Shown piece after piece: positions 20,295 through 27,768 of a stretch of DNA of 64,000 bases (its first letter is position 1; every line of letters starts with the position of its first letter). The stretch is from Planotetraspora kaengkrachanensis (GTDB lineage: Bacteria > Actinomycetota > Actinomycetes > Streptosporangiales > Streptosporangiaceae): positions 150,753-214,752 of the forward strand of contig NZ_BONV01000018.1 in NCBI RefSeq assembly GCF_016862895.1, given 5' to 3'. The notes below the pieces were generated by a model. That model saw only the letters and a list, made by a program, of their open reading frames with translations, ran no database searches and was not told where the DNA came from. Both the position numbers and the translations under genes were made by a program.

Positions 20295-21085
20295 GCTCAC
20301 CGATCATCGAGGCGCGCGAAGTGGGTTACGCCTACCGCCGTGCGGCGCCCGTCCTCACGGACGTGTCGATCGAGATCACGCAGGGCAGGGGCGTCGCCCT
20401 CGTGGGGGAGTCGGGCGCGGGCAAGACCACGCTGCTGCGCCTGCTGCTCGGGTTGGCGACGCCGACCACGGGGCGGATCCTCTTCGACGGCGACACGCTC
20501 GCCCTCGGCGACCGGCGGCGCATGCGGAGCTTCCGGCGCGACGTGCAGACGGTCTTCCAGGACCCCTACTCCTCGCTCGATCCGCGCCAGAGCGTCGCGA
20601 GGATCGTCTCCGAACCACTTCGCTCGCTCGGCCTGCTGCGGGATCTGCCGCGTCCCGGCAGGAGGGCGGCGGCCGGGGAGCGCGTCGCCGCGGCGCTGCG
20701 CGCGGTCGGGCTGCCGGAGGACGCGGCGGGCCGGTATCCCCATGAGTTCTCCGGCGGGCAGCGGCAGCGGGTCGCCATCGCCCGCGCCATCGTGAGCGAG
20801 CCGCGCGTCCTGCTGGCGGACGAGCCGGTGAGCGCGCTGGACGTGTCGACCCGGGTGCGCATCGTCGATCTGCTGGCCGAGTTGCGGGAGACCCGCGGCC
20901 TGACAGTCGTGATGGTCTCCCACGACCTCGCCGTGGTGGCGGCGTTGTGCCCGCAGGTGGCCGTGCTCGAGCGGGGACGTGTCGTGGAGCAGGGCGAGAC
21001 CGCGGCCGTGCTCGGCTCACCCCGTCACGCCTATACGCGGCGGCTGGTCCGGAGCGTGCCCCGGCTTCCTCGCCCGCCCGCCTAG
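20291..21085 (+). CDS. Peptide ABC transporter ATP-binding protein (DppF type)
   Basis: 264 residues. Walker A GESGAGKT (about 38-45), Q-loop VFQDPYSSLDPRQSV, signature SGGQRQRV, Walker B VLLADEPVSALD, H-loop VMVSHD. The DPYSSLDPR sequence is diagnostic for the DppF/OppF side. It overlaps the preceding ATPase by 4 bp. Its stop codon overlaps the stop of the convergent amidohydrolase by 4 bp. Confidence 0.92.
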   Translation: MSSPIIEAREVGYAYRRAAPVLTDVSIEITQGRGVALVGESGAGKTTLLRLLLGLATPTTGRILFDGDTLALGDRRRMRSFRRDVQTVFQDPYSSLDPRQSVARIVSEPLRSLGLLRDLPRPGRRAAAGERVAAALRAVGLPEDAAGRYPHEFSGGQRQRVAIARAIVSEPRVLLADEPVSALDVSTRVRIVDLLAELRETRGLTVVMVSHDLAVVAALCPQVAVLERGRVVEQGETAAVLGSPRHAYTRRLVRSVPRLPRPPA

Positions 21086-22302
21086 AGCTCCTCCATCCGC
21101 AGCCAGGCCCGGGACGGCAGAGGATGCCCGAACAGGCGCGCGGCGTTGCCGTACGCCACCCTGGCGACGTCGGCGGGCGGCAGCATGCCGAGGTTCTGCG
21201 CGACCGTCTGCTGGGTGTCCGGCCAGGTGGACTCGGCGCGGGGATAGCCGCTCTCCAGCAGGACGTGCTCCATGCCGACCGCGAGCCGCACGCCGCCGAG
21301 CGCGTTGTCGTCGAGGGTCCCGAAGAAGAAGTTGCGCCGGAGCACCTCGCTGGGCTTGAGGCCGCCCTCCCAGGTCGTCTCGGCCGCGACGGGGTGGTCG
21401 AGCGCGTAGTCGGCACGCTCGGACAACATCGGCAGCCAGCCGACGCCGCCCTCCGCGATCAGGATGCGCAGGTTGGGGAAGCGCAGCGGCACGCCGGACC
21501 ACAGCCAGTCGGCGCAGGCGAACATCGCGCTCGCCGGGATCAGCGTCGTGATCGCCTCGATCGGGGTGTCCGGAGAGGGGACCGGCGCCCACGACGACCC
21601 GCCCGTGTGGAGGCAGACGACCGTCCCGGTCTCCTCACAGGCGGCGAAGAACGGGTCCCAGTGGCCGCTGTGGATCGACGGGAGCCTCAGCCGGGTGGGG
21701 AACTCGGGGAACACCACGGCCTTGAACCCGCGGGCGGCGTTGGCCTTGATCTCCTTGGCCGCGATCTCCGGGTCGGGCAGCCAGGGGAGCTGGAGCGCGA
21801 TCATGCGCTCGGGATAGGTCCCGGCCCACACGTCCACGTGCCAGTCGTTCCACGCCTTGACCAGGGCCAGGCCGAGGTCCTTGTCGCGGGTCCTGGCGAA
21901 CGGCATGCCCGCCTGGGTCGCCAGCATCCCGGGGAAGGACAAGGCCGCCCAGATACCGGCGCGGTCCATGTCGGCGATGCGCGCCTCGATGTCGTAGCAG
22001 CCAGGCCGCATGTCCTCGAAACGGACGGGGTCGAGGGTCCACTGCTCCTTGGGCAGGCCGGCGCCCACGTCGAGCCCCGCGCAGGGGTAGGTCGCCCCGC
22101 CGTACCGCCACACCTGGTGGCCGGCATCGGTCTCGACGACCTTGGGCGCGAGGTCCTTGTACTTGTCCGGCAGCCGGTCCTCGAACAAGTCGGCGGGCTC
22201 GATGAGATGATCATCAGCCGATATGATCACGTAACTCCGCCGCCTCGGCTCCGGGTCGGTGTCGGTTTGCGGCGTAGTCACAGTAGTAAACCGTAAGGCC
22301 AT
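21082..22302 (-). CDS. Amidohydrolase family protein (ACMSD-like, COG2159)
   Basis: 406 residues. Metal-dependent TIM-barrel hydrolase/decarboxylase type: ISADDHLIEPADLFEDRLP, CLHTGGSSWAPV (metal His), and ILIAEGGVGWLPMLSERADYAL, then FFFGTLDD. N-terminal metal site is DDH rather than DxHxH, which is common in this subgroup. Start at 22302 is tentative because no Shine-Dalgarno is seen; a GTG about 20 bases downstream is an alternative. Convergent with the peptide transporter. Confidence 0.8.
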   Translation of the reverse strand: MALRFTTVTTPQTDTDPEPRRRSYVIISADDHLIEPADLFEDRLPDKYKDLAPKVVETDAGHQVWRYGGATYPCAGLDVGAGLPKEQWTLDPVRFEDMRPGCYDIEARIADMDRAGIWAALSFPGMLATQAGMPFARTRDKDLGLALVKAWNDWHVDVWAGTYPERMIALQLPWLPDPEIAAKEIKANAARGFKAVVFPEFPTRLRLPSIHSGHWDPFFAACEETGTVVCLHTGGSSWAPVPSPDTPIEAITTLIPASAMFACADWLWSGVPLRFPNLRILIAEGGVGWLPMLSERADYALDHPVAAETTWEGGLKPSEVLRRNFFFGTLDDNALGGVRLAVGMEHVLLESGYPRAESTWPDTQQTVAQNLGMLPPADVARVAYGNAARLFGHPLPSRAWLRMEEL

Positions 22303-22386
22303 GGGATAACACCGAACAAGCTGCAAGGTCTCCGGTTGGTATCCGTTCGTTCACCCGGCGGCGTCTTCACGCCCGGGTCTCGTCTC

Positions 22387-22749
22387 TCACCGTACGGCAC
22401 GGGCCGCCCCGGGGTAGTCGATCACCAGGCCGTCGGCGTCGTAGGGCAGGCCGGCGGCGAAACCGGCGCTCTCGTAGCGGACCGATCCCTGGTCGAGGTG
22501 GGTGTACCACCGGGGGTGGCGGATCACCTGGGGATGCGGCACCCGCACCCGGGCCATGATCGGCGCGACCCGGCCGCCCCCGTCCAGGAGGCCGCGCCGG
22601 AGCACCGGCGTCGGGTCGGTGAGAGGCGACCGGCCGAGATCGCAGTCAAGGGCCCCGTCAAGGTCGTCGTCGCAGCCCCGAGGCGGCCCGTCGAAGTCGA
22701 CTTCCGCATGTTCGGCGCCTACGTCTTCCATCCAGACGAGGGAGCGCAT
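22387..22749 (-). CDS. Shortened putative glycolipid-binding family protein
   Basis: 120 residues. N-terminal MRSLVWMEDVGAEHAEV and the C-terminal half (DGALDCDLGRSPLTDPTPV, RYESAGFAAGLPYDADGLVI, DYPG) match the putative glycolipid-binding family (DUF1089), whose members are usually around 180-190 residues. The middle of the domain, normally between AEV and DGALDCDLG, appears to be missing by about 60-70 residues with the frame kept. GGAGG lies 4 bases before the ATG. It could be a decayed or a compact functional version. Confidence 0.6.
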   Translation of the reverse strand: MRSLVWMEDVGAEHAEVDFDGPPRGCDDDLDGALDCDLGRSPLTDPTPVLRRGLLDGGGRVAPIMARVRVPHPQVIRHPRWYTHLDQGSVRYESAGFAAGLPYDADGLVIDYPGAARAVR

Positions 22750-22790
22750 CGGGCCTCCGAGGCTCGGGGAGATTGCTTCCGCGTCCAACC

Positions 22791-23579
22791 CTACGGAGTC
22801 GGGGCGCCCTCGCGCGCGGGATCCTCGGCGGCGGCGCGCAGGTCGTGCGCCTCGCGGCGCATCAGCAGCGCCCATCCGCCCACCGCCACGCCGATGAACA
22901 ACCACCACTGGACGGCGTAGGCGAGGTTGAGCCCGCCGCCCTCGCTCACGTCGGGGCGAGGGACGGGGTCGGGCGCGGTCGCCGCCTGCGGCTGTTGCCC
23001 GGTCAGCTCGATGAACCCCCCGAACAGGGGATAAGGAAGAGTCTTGCCGATGTCGGCGGTGTTGATGAGCAGGACCTGGCCGGGCGGCAGGCCGCCGCGG
23101 TTCCTGATGCCGCTGGAGTCCTCGGTCTCGGTGGGCCTGAGCCGTCCCGTGACCGTGACGTCGCCGGTCGGGGGCGGCGGCACCTCCGGAGGCGCGTCGG
23201 CGGTCGCTCCCGCCTTGACCCAGCCGCGATTCACCAGGACGGTCCCCTGGGAGGTCACGAGAGGTGTGATCACGTAGAAGCCCAGGACGCTGTTCTGGGT
23301 GCGCCGTCTCACCACGAGCTCATGGGTGGCGTCGTAGCGCCCGTCGACGGTGACCGACCGGTACTTCACCGTGTTCGGCACGGTTCCGGCGCCCACGCGA
23401 TCGAGGGTCGTCAGGGGCACCGAGGCGCTGCTCAGGTTGGCGGTGATCAGGTCGCCGGCTGCTGATTTCTCCTCGAATCGCCCGTACTGCCATCGGCCGA
23501 GGAAGACGAAGGCGGGGATGAGCACGAGCACGAGCAGGTGCAGCCCGAGCCATCGCGGCGTGAGGAGGAACCGGTACAC
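22791..23579 (-). CDS. SURF1 family cytochrome oxidase biogenesis protein
   Basis: 262 residues. One N-terminal helix (LHLLVLVLIPAFVFLGRWQ) and one C-terminal helix (WWLFIGVAVGGWALL) flank an extracellular domain, the SURF1 topology. Family signatures: FLGRWQYGR, VTVDGRYDATHELVV, GFYVITPLV, VLVNRGWV. SURF1 assists haem a insertion into cytochrome c oxidase. GTG start at 23579. Confidence 0.92.
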   Translation of the reverse strand: MYRFLLTPRWLGLHLLVLVLIPAFVFLGRWQYGRFEEKSAAGDLITANLSSASVPLTTLDRVGAGTVPNTVKYRSVTVDGRYDATHELVVRRRTQNSVLGFYVITPLVTSQGTVLVNRGWVKAGATADAPPEVPPPPTGDVTVTGRLRPTETEDSSGIRNRGGLPPGQVLLINTADIGKTLPYPLFGGFIELTGQQPQAATAPDPVPRPDVSEGGGLNLAYAVQWWLFIGVAVGGWALLMRREAHDLRAAAEDPAREGAPTP

Positions 23580-23676
23580 GTGACCAGCGTAGGCAGCCCG
23601 CCGTGCGGTCCCGCCCTCAGCCCGGGCCGGGCCGCCGGGTAAAGCGCCTTTCCAGGCGGAGCGGAGCCGGTGATTA

Positions 23677-24150
23677 CTAGGCCGAGCGGAGCCGGAGACC
23701 CGGGCCCGGCCGGGCGGTGGCCTCGCGGGCGCCGCCGACCTCGTGTCCGTCGGCGCACTCCAACTTGATCTCGATGGGTTCGCCGCAGTCGCGGTGGGTG
23801 ATGACGACGGCCGGGCCTTCCGGATCGGCGACGTAACGGTCGCCCCACTGGGTCAGCGCGATCATGATCGGGTACAGGTCGAGCCCCTTCTGGGTGAGCC
23901 GGTACTCGTCGCGCTGCCGCTGACCGGGCTCCTGATAGGGCTCCTTGCGCAGCAGGCCCTCCGCCACGAGCCCGGCGAGCCGGGCGGAGAGCACCTGCCG
24001 GGGCGCGCCGGTGCCGGCCTGGAGGTCGGCGAACCGCCGTACACCGTTGAAGGCCTCGCGCAGGACCAGCAGCGTCCACTTCTCGCCGATGACGGCGAGC
24101 GTCCGCTCGATCGAGCAGTTGTCCACTCGAATGTGCCGCATGTCACGCAT
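23677..24150 (-). CDS. HxlR family transcriptional regulator
   Basis: 157 residues. Winged-helix domain with the conserved single Cys at residue 12 (DNCSIERTLAVIGEKWTLLV), LREAFNGVRRFADLQ, RLAGLVAEGLL and YRLTQKGLDLYPIMIALTQWGDRY. Such regulators often respond to aldehydes or thiol stress. A C-terminal extension with two Cys (RDCGEP, LECADG) may bind metal. The 12-bp sequence GAGCGGAGCCGG is duplicated around its stop codon (23659-23670, 23684-23695). Confidence 0.9.
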   Translation of the reverse strand: MRDMRHIRVDNCSIERTLAVIGEKWTLLVLREAFNGVRRFADLQAGTGAPRQVLSARLAGLVAEGLLRKEPYQEPGQRQRDEYRLTQKGLDLYPIMIALTQWGDRYVADPEGPAVVITHRDCGEPIEIKLECADGHEVGGAREATARPGPGLRLRSA

Positions 24151-24363
24151 CGTAATTCCACTGCCTTCCCGACAGCCAAGTCTACTTTGGGGACTCAGAT
24201 GACGGCCGTCTCATCCTGCGTCTCACAAGGCGGTTCGGGCGCGAACCGCGGGATGCCGGTGCGGTCCGACGGCTGCGACAATGACAGGGGCGTTGGCCGG
24301 GTGGAGATCCGGAACCTCTGCGACATTTGCAGAATAAGGTTCTGTTAGGTCACCATTGACCCT

Positions 24364-24954
24364 GTGAAGAGCGCGAAGCACGGCCGGGACGGCCGCACCA
24401 GGATCATCGAGGGTGCGCTGCGCAGGTTCAGCCAGGACGGTGTGTCCGCCACGACGCTCGCGAGCCTCCGCGAGGAGAGCGGCGTCAGCGTGGGAAGTTT
24501 CTACCACCACTTCGCGAGCAAGGAGCACGTCTTCGGAGTGCTGTACGCCGAGATCCTCCAGGCGTACCAGGAGGCCTTCATCGGTGAACTGACCCGTCAC
24601 GACGACGCCCGGAGCGGGATCGAGGCCATTGTCGCGCTCCACATGTCGTGGTGCGGCGAGAATCCGGAACGGGCGCGGCTGCTGATCAGCGAGCGGCCGC
24701 CCCGGCGCGAGGAGCCGGGCGGCGCGGAGGTCAACGACGGGCGGCGGGCCTTCTTCCGCCAGGTCGCCGACTGGTGGCGGCCGCACATGAAGGAGGGGCT
24801 CCTCCAGCCGGTCCACCCGACGATGTGTTACGTCCTGTGGCTCGGGCCGGCCCAGGAGATGTGCCGTCTGTGGTTCGCGGGGGCCCACCAGCCCACGGAG
24901 GAGGAGATCCGCGGGCTCGGCGAGGCGGCCTGGAACAGCCTCCGGATGCCGTGA
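24364..24954 (+). CDS. TetR family transcriptional regulator
   Basis: 196 residues. TetR HTH: RIIEGALRRFSQDGVSATTL, then REESGVSVGSFYHHFASKEHV. C-terminal ligand domain unassigned. GTG start at 24364 with no good Shine-Dalgarno. It lies 213 bp from the divergent HxlR gene and 52 bp before a hydroxyacid dehydrogenase homologue on the same strand. Confidence 0.88.
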   Translation: MKSAKHGRDGRTRIIEGALRRFSQDGVSATTLASLREESGVSVGSFYHHFASKEHVFGVLYAEILQAYQEAFIGELTRHDDARSGIEAIVALHMSWCGENPERARLLISERPPRREEPGGAEVNDGRRAFFRQVADWWRPHMKEGLLQPVHPTMCYVLWLGPAQEMCRLWFAGAHQPTEEEIRGLGEAAWNSLRMP

Positions 24955-25006
24955 GGACCGGACCACCTCGACATAGTTCCTGGTGGGACCGGATATCGTC
25001 GCGATT

Positions 25007-25993
25007 GTGGCAGTAGGACATGATCTCGGACGGCCCAGGGCTCTCGTCCTGGCCGAACTTCCCGAGCGTGCCCGCGCCAGCCTGCGGGAGATCGCCCACA
25101 TCGTCGAGGAGTCCGAGGGGGTCGCCCGGCCGGTGCGCGGGTTCTCCGGTGAGGACCTGGCCGACCTGATCGTGGCGTCGGAGTCGACGATCCTGGTCGT
25201 CTCGGGGGACGAGGTGACGGCGCCCGTCCTGGACCTTCCGCTGACCGTCGTCGCCTGTGTCGGGACCGCGGAGGGAGTGGATCTGCGCCTGGCCGAGCGG
25301 CGCGGCATCCCCGTGTTGTGGGCCCCGGAGCGCGACGCGGACGCGGTGGCCGAGCTCACCATCGGCCTGCTGTTCGCCGTGACCAGGAACATCGCCGCGG
25401 CCGACCGCGAGATCCGCAGCGGCGAGGTCTTCAGAGGCGGGGTGTCGCCCGGTCACCGCCTGCGCGGCCGGCGCATGGCGGGCTGCACGTTCGGCATCGT
25501 CGGCCTCGGCCGGGTCGGCCGGGCCGTGCGATGGCGGGCGGAGGGGCTGGGGATGCGCGTGATCGCGACCGATCCCTTCGTGCCCGAGGCGACCCATGAT
25601 CTGCGGGACCTGCTGCGGGAGGCCGACGTGGTGTCCCTGCACGTGCCCGTCACCGAGGAGACGCGGACCTTCATCGGCCCCACGGAGTTCGCCCTGATGA
25701 AGGAGGGCGCCGTCTACCTGAACACCTCGACGGCGGCCGTGAACGACCTGACCGCGCTGGTCGACGCCCTTCGCTGGGGACACCTCGGCGGCGCTGGCCT
25801 CGACCACTTCGAGCGCGAGTGGTTGGAGCCGGGGCACCCGATCACCCACCTGCGCAACGTCGTGCTGACGCCGCATCTCGGCGAGGCCACCGACGAGACC
25901 GAGCTCAGCCAGGCCGAACTGCTGGTCGACGACATCGCCAGGCTGCTGCGCGGGGAGAGCCCGATGTACGCCCGCTGGCCGGCGATGGATTGA
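25007..25993 (+). CDS. D-2-hydroxyacid dehydrogenase family protein lacking the catalytic Arg
   Basis: 328 residues. NAD-binding fold with GIVGLGRVGRAV (about 158-169), ADVVSLHVPVTEETRTFI, and VVLTPHLGEAT bearing the catalytic His; the Glu is in GLDHFEREWL. The usual NTARG catalytic-Arg motif reads NTSTAA, so Arg is replaced by Thr. The fold is clear but dehydrogenase activity is doubtful. GTG at 25007 preferred; a GTG at 24983 is possible. Confidence 0.78.
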   Translation: MAVGHDLGRPRALVLAELPERARASLREIAHIVEESEGVARPVRGFSGEDLADLIVASESTILVVSGDEVTAPVLDLPLTVVACVGTAEGVDLRLAERRGIPVLWAPERDADAVAELTIGLLFAVTRNIAAADREIRSGEVFRGGVSPGHRLRGRRMAGCTFGIVGLGRVGRAVRWRAEGLGMRVIATDPFVPEATHDLRDLLREADVVSLHVPVTEETRTFIGPTEFALMKEGAVYLNTSTAAVNDLTALVDALRWGHLGGAGLDHFEREWLEPGHPITHLRNVVLTPHLGEATDETELSQAELLVDDIARLLRGESPMYARWPAMD

Positions 25994-26016
25994 TGCGGCC
26001 GCGATAGATTTCTTCC

Positions 26017-27495
26017 GTGCTTCCCCCATCTGACCTGGTCCTACGGCTTCGTGATGGTTTCGTCGAGGCCGGGTACACGATCGACGGTGTCCGCGAACGG
26101 CTGGGCGAGGTGGCCGCGACCGCGCTGGCGCGTGAGGAGACCGTTCCCGCCCTGCGGGCCACCAGGGACGGCGACCCGCTCGCCACCCTCATCCGGTTGT
26201 GGTGGCTCGGCGCGCGCGTCGACGCGTCCGACCTGGCGGCCGCGGGCCTGCCGGTCGACGGCCTCGCCGAGGCGGGCCTGATCGTACGGCGGGGCGACAC
26301 CGTTCACGCCGGGGTCCACCTGCAGCCGTGGGACACGGGCGAGGGGGATCCCGCCTGGGTGGTCTCCGACAGGAAGGTCAGGCCGGGCGATCCGGCGCTG
26401 CGGCCCGATCACGTCGTCGGGGCGGGCGGCGCGTCGGCCAACCTCGCCCAGTTGGGCGCGGGCGGGCCGGTGGGCCGGGCGCTCGACCTCGGCACCGGAT
26501 GCGGCGTGCAGGTGCTGCACCTCGCCGGCCGCGCCGAGGAGATCGTCGCGACCGACGTCAACGGCAGGGCGCTCGAACTGGCCCGGCTGAGCTGGATGTT
26601 GTCCGGGGTCTCCGGCGTCGACGCCCGTGAGGGGTCCCTGTTCGACCCTGTGCACGGGGAGACGTTCGACCTCGTCGTCTCTAACCCGCCCTTCGTGATC
26701 TCGCCGGCGGGCCGGTTCTCCTACCGGGAGTCGGGCTTCCAGGGCGACGACTTCTGCCGCGATCTGGTCCGGCGCACGCCCCGCCACCTCGACCAGGACG
26801 GACACGGCCGATTCCTGGCCAACTGGCTGCACGTCAAGGGGGAGGACTGGCGCGACAGGGTCGGCGGCTGGCTGACCGAGACCGGTTGCGACGGCTGGGC
26901 CGTACAGCGTGATGTGCAGGATCCGGCCGAATACGTCGAGCTGTGGCTGCGCGACTCGGCCGAGCAGGGGACCACGGCCTACCGGGAGCGTTACGACGAG
27001 TGGCTGGCCTGGTTCGAGTCGCTGGACGTGACCGGCATCGGCTTCGGCTGGATCGCCCTGCACAACTCGGGATCGACGGATCCCGTGGTGCGCGTGGAGG
27101 AGCTGACCCACCGCGTCGAACTGCCCGTGGGGGAGTACGTCGGCGACGTGCTCGGGGCGATCGGGGCGGCGCACCGGATCTCCGACGAGGACCTGCTCGA
27201 CGCCTACCTCACGCTCGCCGAGGGCGTCGTCGAGGAGCGCTCGGGGGTGCCCGGGGCGGAGGATCCTTCGCGGATCGCCCTGCGGCAGACCCGGGGGCTG
27301 CGCCGTACGGCGGCGGTCGGGACGGTGGAGGCCGCGCTCGCCGGAGCCTGCGACGGCGACCTGCCCGTACGGCCGCTGCTCGCCGCCATCGCGGAACTCA
27401 TCGACGCCGACGCCGGCGAACTGCTGGAACGTGCGCCGGGCACGCTCCGGACGCTCGTCGCCGAGGGCTTCCTCGCGGTTGCAAACACGCGTTGA
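26017..27495 (+). CDS. Class I SAM-dependent methyltransferase with N5-glutamine/N6-adenine type NPPF motif
   Basis: 492 residues. N-terminal 140 residues form a separate all-helical/winged region. SAM-binding motif I is LDLGTGCGVQVLHLA (about 155-169), with VATDVNGRALELARLS and the catalytic VVSNPPFVIS (about 224-233). The NPPF motif is that of enzymes methylating Gln side chains of release factors/ribosomal proteins or adenine. A 200-residue C-terminal domain follows. GTG start at 26017. Confidence 0.82.
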   Translation: MLPPSDLVLRLRDGFVEAGYTIDGVRERLGEVAATALAREETVPALRATRDGDPLATLIRLWWLGARVDASDLAAAGLPVDGLAEAGLIVRRGDTVHAGVHLQPWDTGEGDPAWVVSDRKVRPGDPALRPDHVVGAGGASANLAQLGAGGPVGRALDLGTGCGVQVLHLAGRAEEIVATDVNGRALELARLSWMLSGVSGVDAREGSLFDPVHGETFDLVVSNPPFVISPAGRFSYRESGFQGDDFCRDLVRRTPRHLDQDGHGRFLANWLHVKGEDWRDRVGGWLTETGCDGWAVQRDVQDPAEYVELWLRDSAEQGTTAYRERYDEWLAWFESLDVTGIGFGWIALHNSGSTDPVVRVEELTHRVELPVGEYVGDVLGAIGAAHRISDEDLLDAYLTLAEGVVEERSGVPGAEDPSRIALRQTRGLRRTAAVGTVEAALAGACDGDLPVRPLLAAIAELIDADAGELLERAPGTLRTLVAEGFLAVANTR

Positions 27496-27768
27496 TCGGA
27501 CGTTGACCACCTCGGCCGACTCTGGTGGTGGGCACGGGTCCGGGGGGGTGGAGGATCCGGGCCGAGTCCGGCCGGTCGTCATGCGAGGCGGCTAGCCGCC
27601 ACCGGGCGCACCGGCGACAACCGGGCCCCTGCGGTCCGGTGGTGGTCAGACGACCGGCCGGGCGCTCCCTCGTTCGACGCGCGGGCCCGGCAACCGGCCC
27701 TCGCCCGATGCCGGAAGCGGAGAGTCACGGTGATCAACCACACCCGGATGACGCGCCTGGACGACGAC
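27496..27768. other. Convergent intergenic gap without a gene
   Basis: 273 bp between the methyltransferase (+) and the SARP regulator (-). I see no coding frame. Loose inverted pairs (GGCCGACTC near 27514 with GAGTCCGGCC near 27564; CCACCGG near 27598 with CCGGTGG near 27637) could terminate transcripts, but loops are long. Confidence 0.4.

Noticed and set aside
16033..21085. Nickel-specific transporter
   Set aside because: Family 5 binding proteins include nickel importers, but no His-rich or nickel-specific feature or nickel enzyme gene is present; general peptide importer kept.
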